This document shows positions 15,142 to 23,563 of a DNA stretch of 64,000 bases, piece by piece. Made by a program: the position numbers and the translations under genes. The DNA is from Sutcliffiella sp. FSL R7-0096 (GTDB taxonomy: Bacteria > Bacillota > Bacilli > Bacillales > Bacillaceae_I): contig NZ_CP152003.1 in NCBI RefSeq assembly GCF_038595065.1, positions 1,592,001-1,656,000 on the forward strand, read 5' to 3'. Numbering within the stretch: the stretch's first letter is position 1; the number at the start of each line of letters is the position of its first letter. The notes beneath the pieces were generated by a model that searched no databases, had not been told where the DNA came from, and was given only the letters and a program-made list of their open reading frames with translations.

Positions 15142-15186
15142 AGAGCTCAACGCTGGAAGGGAAAATCCGGGCTGAGCTCTATTTTT
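15142..15186 (+). terminator. intrinsic terminator
   Basis: AGAGCTCA pairs with TGAGCTCT around an imperfect inner stem, followed by ATTTTT. It ends the monooxygenase-methyltransferase operon. Confidence 0.75.
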
Positions 15187-15287
15187 ATGGTTCAATAATC
15201 CTCTACTAGAATAGTTTTCCTTATCCTTCTAGAATAAGGAAAGCTCGTAATAATCCCTTAATATACCCGTTATGTACGTAACTAAAA

Positions 15288-15304
15288 TGTTATTCTACTG
15301 TTCT
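15288..15304 (+). promoter_or_regulatory. WalR-type binding site upstream of the LysM/3D gene
   Basis: TGTTAT-N5-TGTTCT matches the direct-repeat WalR (YycF) consensus TGTWAH-N5-TGTWAH with one mismatch. A -10 TATGAT lies at 15326-15331 with no good -35 at the usual place, as expected for an activated promoter. The YocH autolysin gene of B. subtilis, with the same domain type, is a known WalR target. Confidence 0.6.
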
Positions 15305-15367
15305 TTAAAACTATTAAAACCATGTTATGATGGTAACACTGAGTCAAATACATAGGAGGTATTTAGT

Positions 15368-16282
15368 ATGAAAAAGACCATGGTTTCCTTGGTAACAGCA
15401 GCGGCCCTTGCAGGCACGTTTAGTTTAGGTGCGAATGCCTCTGCTGCAGAAGTAACGGTAAAAAAAGGCGATACTCTTTGGGACATCGCTAAAGCAAATA
15501 ACATATCAGTAGAAGAAATCAAAGATTGGAATGGACTTTCCAGTGACGTTATCCATCCGCAAGATCAATTGAAAGTAGCATTATCTGAACGCTACAAAAT
15601 TGAAAAGGGAGATACGTTATGGGGGATATCTCAAAACTATGAAGGTGTAACTTATCAGAAGCTAGCAGAATGGAATTCCATTGCTAACCCTGATTTAATC
15701 TACGCAGGGGACGAACTGGTAATCTATGTGGATGGAAAGCCTGTTCCTGTCGAAGCACCAGTAAAAGAAAAAGCACCAGCTGAAGAGCCTGTTACAGAGA
15801 CTCCGGCAGAAGAAGCACCGGCTGAAGAGCCTGTTACAGAAGAACCAGCAGAAGAAGCACCAGCTGAAGAACCTGTAACAGAAGAACCAGCAGAAGAAAC
15901 ACCAGCCGAAGAGCCTGTAACGGAAGAACCAGCTGAAGAGCCTGCAGAAGAACCTGCTCAAGAAGAAGAAACAGCGGCTGATCCAGAAGTAGCACAGGAG
16001 TTAACAATGACAGCAACTGCTTACACGGCTACTTGTGAAGGTTGCTCTGGTATCACTGCAACTGGAATCAACCTATTGGAAAACCCTGATATGAAAGTGA
16101 TTTCTGTTGATCCGGACGTCATTCCTTTAGGATCTAAAGTTTGGGTAGAAGGCTATGGCGAAGCAATTGCTGGAGATACTGGTGGAGCAATCAAAGGAAA
16201 TAAAATTGATATCTTCATCCCAGAATACGAAGATGCTGTGAACTATGGTGTACAAGAAGTTCAAGTAAAAGTTTATAAGTAA
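15368..16282 (+). CDS. secreted LysM-3D cell-wall protein (YocH-like)
   Basis: A 304-aa exported protein. The signal peptide ends near ANASA (residue 26). Two LysM peptidoglycan-binding repeats follow (VKKGDTLWDIAKANNIS at about 29-72, IEKGDTLWGISQNYEG at about 76-120). A Pro/Glu linker carries tandem units EEPVTEEPAEEAPA (about 135-205). The C-terminal 3D domain starts at MTATAYTATCEGCSG and includes the three Asp residues in VISVDPDVIPLG, GDTGGAIKG and NKIDIF. 3D proteins are predicted lytic transglycosylase-like autolysins. AGGAGG precedes the ATG. The WalR-type site upstream supports a cell-wall homeostasis role. Confidence 0.9.
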   Translation: MKKTMVSLVTAAALAGTFSLGANASAAEVTVKKGDTLWDIAKANNISVEEIKDWNGLSSDVIHPQDQLKVALSERYKIEKGDTLWGISQNYEGVTYQKLAEWNSIANPDLIYAGDELVIYVDGKPVPVEAPVKEKAPAEEPVTETPAEEAPAEEPVTEEPAEEAPAEEPVTEEPAEETPAEEPVTEEPAEEPAEEPAQEEETAADPEVAQELTMTATAYTATCEGCSGITATGINLLENPDMKVISVDPDVIPLGSKVWVEGYGEAIAGDTGGAIKGNKIDIFIPEYEDAVNYGVQEVQVKVYK

Positions 16283-16290
16283 TAGATAGG

Positions 16291-16327
16291 AAGGGGCTGC
16301 TCGGAGTAATCGGGTAGCCTCTTTTCC
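16291..16327 (+). terminator. probable terminator
   Basis: AAGGGGCT and AGCCTCTTTT form an imperfect stem with an inner CGG pair; the T-run is short. Confidence 0.45.
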
Positions 16328-16442
16328 TATACAGAAAATCATTTTATTAACTGTAAAAACAAAAAATCACCTTTCCTATTATTATTTTTTTCGTTAAAAT
16401 ATGAGAATATTTCTAACTATCTAACAGGGAGAGGGGATTATT

Positions 16443-17249
16443 ATGATTAGAAGACTGACAGAAGAGGACCACGAAGTATGCTTTACTTTTCTGGGGGATC
16501 AACCGGCCGAAAACTTGTTTATCATCGGGGACATCGAGGCTTACGGTTACGAAAAGGATTTTCAGAAGCTATGGGGAGAATTTAATGCATGCGGTCAGCT
16601 AATCGCCGTCTTGCTTAAATATGAAGATAATTATATTCCTTATGCTAAAGGAAGCTTTGACGCAGAGGGCTTTGCAAACATCATGCTGAATGATCCTAAA
16701 TTTAATATGATGTCAGGATTGAAAGGGGTTACGGCTCAGATTGAACCTTTTGTGACACATCTTCTAAAGAGAAAAAGACAGACCTATTATGCGAAATGCA
16801 CTGCCCTTACAAAGGATTTGCGAGCAACTGTGGATACTTCTCTTGTCCAACAGGCCACTCCACAAGATGCCGAAGGACTTGTCGATTTATTGAATTCCAT
16901 TCCTGAGTTCAGTGAATCAAAGATCACGGTGGAAAGAAAGAGGCGTGGACTTGAGGATGGTGTTTCCCGCTCCTTTTTTATAGAGGAAGAAGGGAGAATG
17001 GCTTCTACTGCTTCAACTACAGCAGAAAATTCACTTTCTGCCATGGTAGTTGGCGTTGCGACCTTGGAAGGATTCAAGAAGAAAGGATATGCGACTCAAT
17101 GTATGATCAAACTATGTGACCAACTTCTTGGAGAGGGAAAAGAATTGTGTCTTTTCTATGATAATCCAAACGCAGGTGCAATCTATAAGAGAATTGGATT
17201 TCAAGATATCGGATTTTGGATGATGTATTCATTTATTGAACAAGGGTAG
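16443..17249 (+). CDS. GNAT-family N-acetyltransferase
   Basis: A 268-aa protein with a C-terminal GNAT domain (about residues 135-265). The acetyl-CoA loop is VATLEGFKKKGYATQCMIKL, and the closing motif is LFYDNPNAGAIYKRIGF. The N-terminal half (about 1-120) is a diverged GNAT-like repeat seen in other two-domain family members. Substrate is unknown. AGGGAGAGGGG lies upstream of the ATG. It stands alone between the LysM gene terminator and the PAP2 gene. Confidence 0.82.
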   Translation: MIRRLTEEDHEVCFTFLGDQPAENLFIIGDIEAYGYEKDFQKLWGEFNACGQLIAVLLKYEDNYIPYAKGSFDAEGFANIMLNDPKFNMMSGLKGVTAQIEPFVTHLLKRKRQTYYAKCTALTKDLRATVDTSLVQQATPQDAEGLVDLLNSIPEFSESKITVERKRRGLEDGVSRSFFIEEEGRMASTASTTAENSLSAMVVGVATLEGFKKKGYATQCMIKLCDQLLGEGKELCLFYDNPNAGAIYKRIGFQDIGFWMMYSFIEQG

Positions 17250-17368
17250 AAGTTTAAAGTCCCGTACACTAACAGGTGGTCCTATCGCATGCCAACCAAA
17301 TAGTTTTAGCATGTTGCTAAAGTGGAATAAACTAATAGGCAACTTATAAAATAAAACGGGGCGATAGG

Positions 17369-18109
17369 ATGAATCTAAAAGAGGAAGCACGCTACTGGAA
17401 GGAACAGATAGATATCAAAAAGATATGGGGACCGGGGCTGCTTATCCTTGCTGGGGTTGGATTAATGATCACGGCAACGGTTTTGTTCCTTGAACTGGCC
17501 GAGGATGTGTGGGAGCAAGAAAAATTCACATTTGACTCTGTCATCATGGACTATTTTCAATCCGTAGAAAGTGTGACATTAACCAATGTATTCAAAATGA
17601 TCACGGAAACTGGCTCAATCTGGTGGATAACGGTTACTAGCTGTTTTACTGTGTTATTCCTGTGGCTAAAAAAGAGGGATGTGCTTGGTGTCCTCTTTTT
17701 CATTTTGGCCGTTGCTGGTGGTGGTATTTTTATCTTTGTATTTAAATACTTCTTTCAGCGGGAGCGCCCCTCCTTGGCTCCGGAATATGATGGGAATGGT
17801 TATAGTTTTCCGAGTGGGCATGCGTTGGGTAGTTTTATCTTATACGGGTTTATCATCTATTTGATTGGAAGGGAAAAACGCTATTTCAAAGTGAGGGTGC
17901 TAGCAATAGCTTTGTTGTCCCTCCTGATCATTAGTGTAGGCCTTAGTAGGGTCTATCTCCAAGTCCATTTTCCAAGTGACATATTGGCAGGCTATGCGGT
18001 CGGGTTGATATGGCTAATATGTTGCATATTCTCGATGGAAATGATGAAAGTATATCGGGACAAGGATAAACGTGGATATCTTTCAGACCTTATTCATCAT
18101 AGGAAATAA
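17369..18109 (+). CDS. PAP2-family membrane phosphatase
   Basis: A 246-aa integral membrane protein with about six helices. It carries the three catalytic motifs of PAP2 acid phosphatases: KYFFQRERP (C1), YSFPSGHALGS (C2, with the active-site His) and SRVYLQVHFPSDILAGY (C3). The family dephosphorylates undecaprenyl pyrophosphate, phosphatidylglycerol phosphate or phosphatidic acid; which one is unclear. An extra-cytoplasmic insertion separates helix 1 and helix 2. GGGGCGATAGG precedes the ATG. Confidence 0.9.
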   Translation: MNLKEEARYWKEQIDIKKIWGPGLLILAGVGLMITATVLFLELAEDVWEQEKFTFDSVIMDYFQSVESVTLTNVFKMITETGSIWWITVTSCFTVLFLWLKKRDVLGVLFFILAVAGGGIFIFVFKYFFQRERPSLAPEYDGNGYSFPSGHALGSFILYGFIIYLIGREKRYFKVRVLAIALLSLLIISVGLSRVYLQVHFPSDILAGYAVGLIWLICCIFSMEMMKVYRDKDKRGYLSDLIHHRK

Positions 18110-18112
18110 AAA

Positions 18113-18138
18113 AGAACGGTCCCAAAAGGGGCCGTTCT
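18113..18138. terminator. terminator between convergent genes
   Basis: AGAACGGTCCC pairs with GGGGCCGTTCT around AAAA. The T-run is stronger on the minus strand (TTTTTTATTT), so it mainly serves the lipoprotein gene, whose stop it overlaps. Confidence 0.75.
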
Positions 18139-18736
18139 ATCTCATTTTATCCTCAACTTCCTCATGGAATCTATCTCTAACCTCTTCCACATCAGATGTA
18201 TCGTACTCCTCATGTAATACAAGTTGTAGTTTCTCCATCACCATTGTTTGTTGATATAAATCCCTATCATACTCATGGTTTAATTTCTCTACTGTTAAAT
18301 TTAGTGCTTCAGCGTACGCTTTTTGCTGAGGGAACTCACTTTGATCTGGTCCTACTTCTATCCATGCATCCAGATCCTCTTCCGAAATGGATATATTGTA
18401 TTTATTTTCTGCTATCGCCATAAATGTTTCGTAATACTTGAGGTTATACTCTGCTTTTTCCAATGCTTCTTCTTTGGTTAAATCTCTTTTATTCATAAGT
18501 CTTTCATCGCCTACTGCACGAATCACCCATTTTTCCAGAAGAGGGTTGTCAATGTTCATATTTTGGACGCGATCTACGATATATTCCATGATAGGTTTGT
18601 ATTCTTCGTAGGAGAGCTCGGTGCCGGCAAATAATCCATCCAAGGGTCCTGGCTCATTTGTCTCTTTTTGTTCCCCGCAGGCTGTTAAGATTATGCATGA
18701 ACAGACGATAATAGAGATAACTAGTTGTTTTTTCAT
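18137..18736 (-). CDS. lipoprotein with SurA N-like helical domain
   Basis: A 199-residue lipoprotein. The signal peptide MKKQLVISIIVCSCIILTAC contains a lipobox ending at Cys20. The rest is acidic and helical, with LTKEEALEKAEYNLKYYETFMAIAEN and a late HEYDRDLYQQTMVMEKLQL helix. This recalls the SurA N-terminal region of peptidyl-prolyl isomerase-like lipoproteins, but no isomerase domain is present. Function is unknown; the location would be the outer face of the membrane. It ends in the hairpin shared with PAP2. Confidence 0.65.
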   Translation of the reverse strand: MKKQLVISIIVCSCIILTACGEQKETNEPGPLDGLFAGTELSYEEYKPIMEYIVDRVQNMNIDNPLLEKWVIRAVGDERLMNKRDLTKEEALEKAEYNLKYYETFMAIAENKYNISISEEDLDAWIEVGPDQSEFPQQKAYAEALNLTVEKLNHEYDRDLYQQTMVMEKLQLVLHEEYDTSDVEEVRDRFHEEVEDKMR

Positions 18737-18836
18737 GGATTCTCACCTATTGGTTTTTCTTTTATCCTACCAATAAACACGGTGGAGGGCAAAGCTTATA
18801 GTAAGAGGGCATGACATATTGGGAGTGAGGACTTTG

Positions 18837-19400
18837 TTGAAATTTATCTCTGCATGTATGATGGTTTCTATCATTGGGGTCATCGGCTATCATTATTATG
18901 ATTATATGGATGGGGGATCGTTATTTTCTTCGACCACATTAGCAAGTGTTCAGGAGATTGATCATCAGGAATATGAGGATGATATTATATATCAGGAAAA
19001 CAGGGAGAAAACTACTTTAGAAGTAATTTCAGCCCATCATAAATATTTGAACAATGTGACAGGATGGGGAGGAGCTGACACGGTCAACCTTCGTAACCTA
19101 AAAACGTCTGATGAATGGAAAGAATTGAAGGCGGCAGTCAATTGGCTGAAAGCGGAGGGCTTTGCTCCATCCAAAGTATGGAATGACATGGAAAACGCCA
19201 ATGGGCTTATTACCCTTGTTGAAAGAAACGATGATAGAACAGCTCTGAAATATCTACACCGCATCTTTCATGATTTGGATGTAACACTCAACGAAATCAC
19301 CGAAGAACAAGGAGAAACGAACATCTGGGGCGTCACACACGCCTTTGGTAACAACCGTGAAATCCGAAGAGTCAATAACTACCTTAAGCAAAATTTTTAG
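18837..19400 (+). CDS. membrane-anchored protein of unknown function (DUF6241-like)
   Basis: A 187-aa protein with one N-terminal transmembrane helix (about residues 2-22) and an extracellular domain ending in HRIFHDLDVTLNEIT and WGVTHAFGNNREIRRVNNYL. The general layout resembles DUF6241, but this is a weak match by memory. A TTG at 18819 lies before the GGAGTGAGG ribosome binding site, so the TTG at 18837 (6-nt spacing) is the likely start. It is divergent from the lipoprotein gene, and a nested repeat region follows. Confidence 0.55.
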   Translation: MKFISACMMVSIIGVIGYHYYDYMDGGSLFSSTTLASVQEIDHQEYEDDIIYQENREKTTLEVISAHHKYLNNVTGWGGADTVNLRNLKTSDEWKELKAAVNWLKAEGFAPSKVWNDMENANGLITLVERNDDRTALKYLHRIFHDLDVTLNEITEEQGETNIWGVTHAFGNNREIRRVNNYLKQNF

Positions 19401-19454
19401 GGGATAATCTTTTGTGTCAGAGTGTAGCAACATTTCAATCTAGTGCAAAAACCC

Positions 19455-19790
19455 AGTTGTTCGTAGTGGAAGACGCGCAGACTCCTCGAAAATGCTGCGC
19501 ATTTCCTTCGTGCGATAAATCGCTGATGTAGCCTTCCTTGTCCAGCGTTAGGAAAGGACAGGAAAACCCCGCGACGAAGGAGGCCACTGAAAAACACAAT
19601 TGCTTATCTTTTTTATGAATTTCTAGCTGTTGATTGTCGCCCTCTGGATAAGCGAAGCCGTTTGCGAAAATCAACAGCGGTGTTAAACAGAGTATCTGAA
19701 TTATGTACTGTATCAGTGGCCTTCAACGAAGTGAGGAGGCTCCCGGACCGCCCGCAGGAAAGCCAAGCGCTTGGAACGAAGAACAATGGT
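19455..19790. repeat. degenerate repeat split by a nested family B repeat
   Basis: The left part (GTTCGTAGTGGAAGACGCGC, then AACCCCGCGACGAAGGAGG) and right part (CGAAGTGAGGAGGCTCC, CCGCCCGCAGGAAAGC) resemble the two halves of a family A/B element. Between them GAAGGAGGCCACTGA and TCAGTGGCCTTC form an inverted pair. A complete short family B element sits in the middle at 19620-19690. Confidence 0.6.
19620..19690 (+). repeat. family B repeat, short form, nested
   Basis: It begins TTTCTAGCTGTTGATTGTCG and ends GAAAATCAACAGCGGTGTT, the same ends as other family B copies, with most of the GC-rich core deleted. Confidence 0.75.
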
Positions 19791-19819
19791 TATATTATAT
19801 TAATAGTTTTTCAACACCC

Positions 19820-19850
19820 AAAAGCGGAAACGACAACCGCTTTTTCTTTT
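19820..19850 (+). terminator. intrinsic terminator
   Basis: AAAAGCGG pairs with CCGCTTTTT around a 9-nt loop, then CTTTT. It may end the transcript from 18837 after readthrough of the repeats. Confidence 0.7.
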
Positions 19851-19948
19851 TGCAAAAAATTCAAATAATTTGTTAAATAAACAAAGGTTTTTGTCCATAT
19901 CTGTAGAATTAGTAAATGAATGTGAAAGGAGAGAAGGAGGAATCCGTC

Positions 19949-20176
19949 GTGAAAATCACAGAATTTATGTGCAATAAAGTATGCACACTTATTATGGAAT
20001 CAGAAGGACATAAAGTGAAAATTGAGTTTATGTATTCCGAAATGCATCCAGAAATTCTTGACTATAGTTTCCGAATCAATGGTAATCCTTCCTTGCAAAT
20101 TAGAAATAAAATGAATGATCTTGCAGAAAAGAAAATGCAGGACCTGTTTATCCAACTAACTCATAATGTACTTTAA
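19949..20176 (+). CDS. small protein of unknown function
   Basis: A 75-aa mixed alpha/beta protein. It contains CNKVCTLIMESEGHKVKIEF and a C-terminal helix NDLAEKKMQDLFIQL. I do not recognise the family. The upstream frame from 19916 is in-frame, but the AAGGAGG signal lies after it, so the GTG at 19949 (8-nt spacing) is chosen. It is isolated between two terminators and a family C repeat. Confidence 0.6.
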   Translation: MKITEFMCNKVCTLIMESEGHKVKIEFMYSEMHPEILDYSFRINGNPSLQIRNKMNDLAEKKMQDLFIQLTHNVL

Positions 20177-20177
20177 A

Positions 20178-20207
20178 GGACTCTTTATGGGAGTTCTTTT
20201 TTTTTTT
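20178..20207 (+). terminator. intrinsic terminator
   Basis: GGACTC pairs with GAGTTC (one G-T) around a short loop, followed by twelve or more T. Confidence 0.7.
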
Positions 20208-20208
20208 G

Positions 20209-20427
20209 AAAGGCGGTTTTCGTATACTTTGTTGCTTTTTCGTATTTATAAACCAACCGTTATATTCCTTGCTGTCGTGCTCTTTTCCTTGTTAAACAAA
20301 ATGCATGCATGTCTATTTTAGAGATTCTAAGCTATGAAATGTTCAAGTGCCGACTTTTCTTGTAAAAAATCCAAGTGCCGACTTTTCACTAGTGAATAGC
20401 AACAATCTTTGAGAAAACAGCCTTTTT
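20209..20427 (+). repeat. family C repeat, copy 1 (MITE-like)
   Basis: It starts AAAGGCGGTTTTCGTATACT followed by TTGTTGC, and ends with the imperfect inverse (GCAACAATCTTTGAGAAAAC then AGCCTTT). A middle motif, CGTTATATTCCTTGCTGTCG followed by TGCTCTTTTCC, is shared with copies at 47269 and 54319. It has terminal inverted repeats but no coding capacity. Confidence 0.8.
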
Positions 20428-20496
20428 AAGAAAATCCTATGTCAAACTTTATAGAAAAATGAGATAATACGCTTGAAGGCAAAGGGGGAATACATA

Positions 20497-21768
20497 ATGA
20501 CAATATTAATGGAAGAGATCCAAAAATGGGATGAAGAGGATACCTTAAAGGGATATCGTAGTGAATTTTATATAAAAGAAGGCTCCATCTATATGGACGG
20601 AAACTCCCTGGGATTATTATCGAAAAGAGCGGAGGCTTCGTTATTGAGCCTGTTGGATTCGTGGAAGAATCTTGGGATTGATGGTTGGACAAGCGGGGAA
20701 GAGCCTTGGTTCTATTTTGCTGAAAAGCTTGGGGAGTTAAGTGCACCATTGGTTGGAGCGAAAAATGGAGAGGTGATGGTGACTGGTTCCACAACCAGTA
20801 ACCTGCATCAGCTACTGGCAACGTTTTTTCAACCGGAAGGGAAAAGGACGAAAATTGTTGCGGATGAATTGAACTTTCCATCTGATATCTATGCCATCCA
20901 GAGTATCCTGAAGTTGAAAGGCCTAGATCCACAAGAACATCTCATAAGAGTGAAAAGTAGAGATGGTCATACCATCGACGAGGAGGATATCATCCAATCC
21001 TTGAATGAAGAGGTTGCTGTGCTCGTGTTACCGACAGTGCTATACCGGAGTGGACAGCTTTTCAATATAAAAAAAATTACGAAGGCAGCCCAAGACAAAG
21101 GGATTCTCGTCGGTTGGGATGGTTGCCACTCCGTTGGTGCCATACCGCATGAGTTCCACAAATGGGGAGTGGATTTCGCCTATTGGTGCAATTATAAATA
21201 CCTCAATGCCGGCCCTGGTGGAGTTGGTGCCTTGTTTGTTCATGAAAAGCATTTTGACAGAACTCCGGGTTTAACAGGCTGGTTTGGGTCGGATAAACAG
21301 AAGCAGTTTGATATGGAACACACATTTACCGCTGCAGCTACGAGCGGGGCATATCAGATTGGAACACCTCATATTTTCAGCATGGCACCATTGCTCGGGT
21401 CATTACAAATGTTTGGAGAGATAGGAATGGAGAAAATCCGTCAAAAATCCCTGCACCAGACAAGAGTTTTGATGGAACTGATTGGTCAGGAGCTACCCGG
21501 TTTTGGTTTCCTACTTACTAATCCAAAAGAGGATGCTTGTCGTGGAGGTCATGTCAGCCTCGAGCATCCTGAGGCCGCCCGAATCTGTAAGTCTTTGAAG
21601 GAGCTGGGAGTTGTGCCGGATTTCCGTAAACCGAATATTATTCGACTTGCACCCGTGGCACTCTACACAACTTACAAAGATGTCTATGAAACGGTCCAAA
21701 TAATAAAGCAGATCATGCAAGATAAGCATTATGAAAAGCACTCGAATGAACGGGAAGTAGTGGCATAA
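20497..21768 (+). CDS. kynU: kynureninase
   Basis: A PLP enzyme that cleaves kynurenine to anthranilate and alanine. Family motifs: [14 protein letters not shown] near the N-terminus, [14 protein letters not shown], and the PLP lysine Lys234 in [14 protein letters not shown]. The C-terminal [20 protein letters not shown] motif is also typical. The 423-aa length is normal. The ATG at 20497 has AAAGGGGG at 8 nt; the ATG-less upstream extension is rejected. kynB follows 15 bp downstream in one operon. The first enzyme, tryptophan 2,3-dioxygenase (kynA), is not in the window. Confidence 0.95.
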   Translation: MTILMEEIQKWDEEDTLKGYRSEFYIKEGSIYMDGNSLGLLSKRAEASLLSLLDSWKNLGIDGWTSGEEPWFYFAEKLGELSAPLVGAKNGEVMVTGSTTSNLHQLLATFFQPEGKRTKIVADELNFPSDIYAIQSILKLKGLDPQEHLIRVKSRDGHTIDEEDIIQSLNEEVAVLVLPTVLYRSGQLFNIKKITKAAQDKGILVGWDGCHSVGAIPHEFHKWGVDFAYWCNYKYLNAGPGGVGALFVHEKHFDRTPGLTGWFGSDKQKQFDMEHTFTAAATSGAYQIGTPHIFSMAPLLGSLQMFGEIGMEKIRQKSLHQTRVLMELIGQELPGFGFLLTNPKEDACRGGHVSLEHPEAARICKSLKELGVVPDFRKPNIIRLAPVALYTTYKDVYETVQIIKQIMQDKHYEKHSNEREVVA

Positions 21769-21783
21769 GGGGGATGGAAAGCA

Positions 21784-22407
21784 ATGAAAGTATTTGATAT
21801 ATCAAGACCACTTGGTGAGAGCACCCCTACATGGCCAGGAGATACTCCCTTCAGCTACAATGTTAACTGGTCAAAGCAACACACAGGCTCTGTTAATGTC
21901 GGAAGTGTCAAGATGAGTGTCCATACGGCAACACATGTGGATGCTCCCTTTCATTTTGATGATAACGGAAAAAGGATGGATGAGTTGGATCTATCCATCT
22001 TCATGGGTCAAGCCATTGTAGTGGATGTAAGTCAATACGAGACAGTGGAGTTTAGCCATGTAGTGGAGGTCATATCACAACATCCGGCAAAGCGGATCCT
22101 ATTCAAAACCAATGCATGGGTAAAGAAAGAGGAGTTTCCCACTGAAATACCAACTCTATCTGTCGAGGTGGTAAAGTTACTGGAAAAAATGCAAATACCT
22201 CTCATTGGTGTCGATCTCCCAAGTGTTGATATTCTCGAAAGCAAAGAATTGCCGATTCATCACGCCTTGCATCAAGCAAACATTTGCATTCTTGAAGGGT
22301 TAGATTTGACAGAAGTGGAAGAAGGGGAATACGAACTGATTGCGCTACCATTAAAGCTCACAGGCACAGATGGCAGCCCCGTAAGAGCGATACTAAAAAA
22401 GAATTAG
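21784..22407 (+). CDS. kynB: kynurenine formamidase (arylformamidase, cyclase family)
   Basis: A 207-aa cyclase-fold metal-dependent hydrolase that converts N-formylkynurenine to kynurenine. Signatures are DISRPLGESTPTWPGDTPF and the metal site HTATHVDAPFHF (the HxGTHxDxPxH motif with Ala for Gly). The C-terminus LPLKLTGTDGSPVRAIL is also conserved. It follows kynU in the same operon, giving two of the three steps from tryptophan to anthranilate. Confidence 0.93.
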   Translation: MKVFDISRPLGESTPTWPGDTPFSYNVNWSKQHTGSVNVGSVKMSVHTATHVDAPFHFDDNGKRMDELDLSIFMGQAIVVDVSQYETVEFSHVVEVISQHPAKRILFKTNAWVKKEEFPTEIPTLSVEVVKLLEKMQIPLIGVDLPSVDILESKELPIHHALHQANICILEGLDLTEVEEGEYELIALPLKLTGTDGSPVRAILKKN

Positions 22408-22438
22408 TTGCTAAATAGATATTGTTATTAAAGGAGGC

Positions 22439-22555
22439 TTCTAGCTGTTGATTGTAGCAAATTGCGTAGATTCCTCAGGTAAAGCCGAAAAGGCTCCGCA
22501 AGCGCCCTGTGGAGTTCGAAGCCTGTTGCGGAAATCTACAGCGGTGTTTAACAGG
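22439..22555 (+). repeat. family B repeat
   Basis: From TCTAGCTGTTGATTGTAGC to GGAAATCTACAGCGGTGTTT. The core is partly diverged (GTAGATTCCTCAGG, GGCTCCGCAAGCGCCC). It fills most of the gap between kynB and the hydrolase gene and lies on the same strand. Confidence 0.8.
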
Positions 22556-22642
22556 TGCCTAATGAACCAACAACTACCAAAATTTGCTTTCCCCTGCATG
22601 TTTTCATACAATAGACCTAATCTATTTAGGTGAGGGTCAAAC

Positions 22643-23365
22643 ATGAAAAAATGGCAAAAAAACACATTGGTTACCTTAGGTATCATTGTTAGTGTAGTAG
22701 CGGCAGCCTGTATATACCTGCTTGCTACACCTTATAAATTAGTCGATCAAGAAAGTATGGAGTCCACAGAAAAAGTGGTGGTGAAGGAAGATAGTGGTTG
22801 GATCAGTTTTTTTCCGACAAAAGAGAATGATGAAATAGGGGTCATTTTTTACCCTGGAGGTAGAGTGGAGGCGGCAGCATATGCACCAATTGCCAAAATG
22901 GCCGCTGAAGAAGGTGTACCATTTATTATTGCTAAAATGCCTCTTCATCTCGCAGTGTTAAATCCTAATAAAGCTGATAAAGTAATAAAGAGATTTGGTG
23001 ACAGAGAATGGGTTATTGCTGGTCATTCCCTTGGTGGCGCAATGGCAGCGAGATATGTAAAAAATAATCCTGATAAGGTGACGGGCCTTATTCTGATGGC
23101 TGCCTACCCTTCTGAAGCAGATGACCTATCTTCCTTTAAGGGAGACGTTATCACGATGGAAGGTCAGCTCGATGGTGTGATTGATGAGATCGCCTTGACA
23201 GAAGGGGATGCACGATTGCCATCACAAACCTATACCATTATCATACAGGGGGGCAATCATTCACAGTTTGGTGATTATGGATTGCAAACAGGGGATAATG
23301 AGGCGGAAATTCCGAAAGAGGAACAATGGAAGCGAGTGGTCCAAGGGGTTGTAAGGAGCTTTTGA
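22643..23365 (+). CDS. membrane-anchored alpha/beta hydrolase
   Basis: A 240-aa alpha/beta hydrolase with one N-terminal transmembrane helix (about residues 9-28). The nucleophile elbow is AGHSLGGAMAARY, and the catalytic His is probably in IQGGNHSQFGDYG. An oxyanion-type segment FYPGGRVEAAAY precedes it. Substrate is unknown. AGGTGAGGG precedes the ATG. It is preceded by a family B repeat, whose right end may carry part of its promoter, and ends at a strong terminator. Confidence 0.85.
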   Translation: MKKWQKNTLVTLGIIVSVVAAACIYLLATPYKLVDQESMESTEKVVVKEDSGWISFFPTKENDEIGVIFYPGGRVEAAAYAPIAKMAAEEGVPFIIAKMPLHLAVLNPNKADKVIKRFGDREWVIAGHSLGGAMAARYVKNNPDKVTGLILMAAYPSEADDLSSFKGDVITMEGQLDGVIDEIALTEGDARLPSQTYTIIIQGGNHSQFGDYGLQTGDNEAEIPKEEQWKRVVQGVVRSF

Positions 23366-23394
23366 TACTCGTTTTATGTTCCATGCATTTAAAA

Positions 23395-23437
23395 AAGAGT
23401 TGGAAAGGGGAAAACCTGTTCCAACTCTTCTTTTTTA
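23395..23437 (+). terminator. intrinsic terminator
   Basis: AAGAGTTGGAA pairs with TTCCAACTCTT, then CTTTTTT. Confidence 0.85.
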
Positions 23438-23563
23438 GTTGTTGGCCAATTTTCAGTATGTCACTGTTTGTTTCTTGCAATGTCTTTATTACTACTTTTG
23501 CGCATGTATGTTGTACTTCTTTTGTTATACTTAAGAACAATAGATATTAACCGGGAGTTTTTG

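Noticed and set aside
15770-15960. Long minus-strand frames rich in Phe, Cys and Leu across the LysM gene.
   Set aside because: They mirror the Pro/Glu repeat linker of the real gene and lack start signals.
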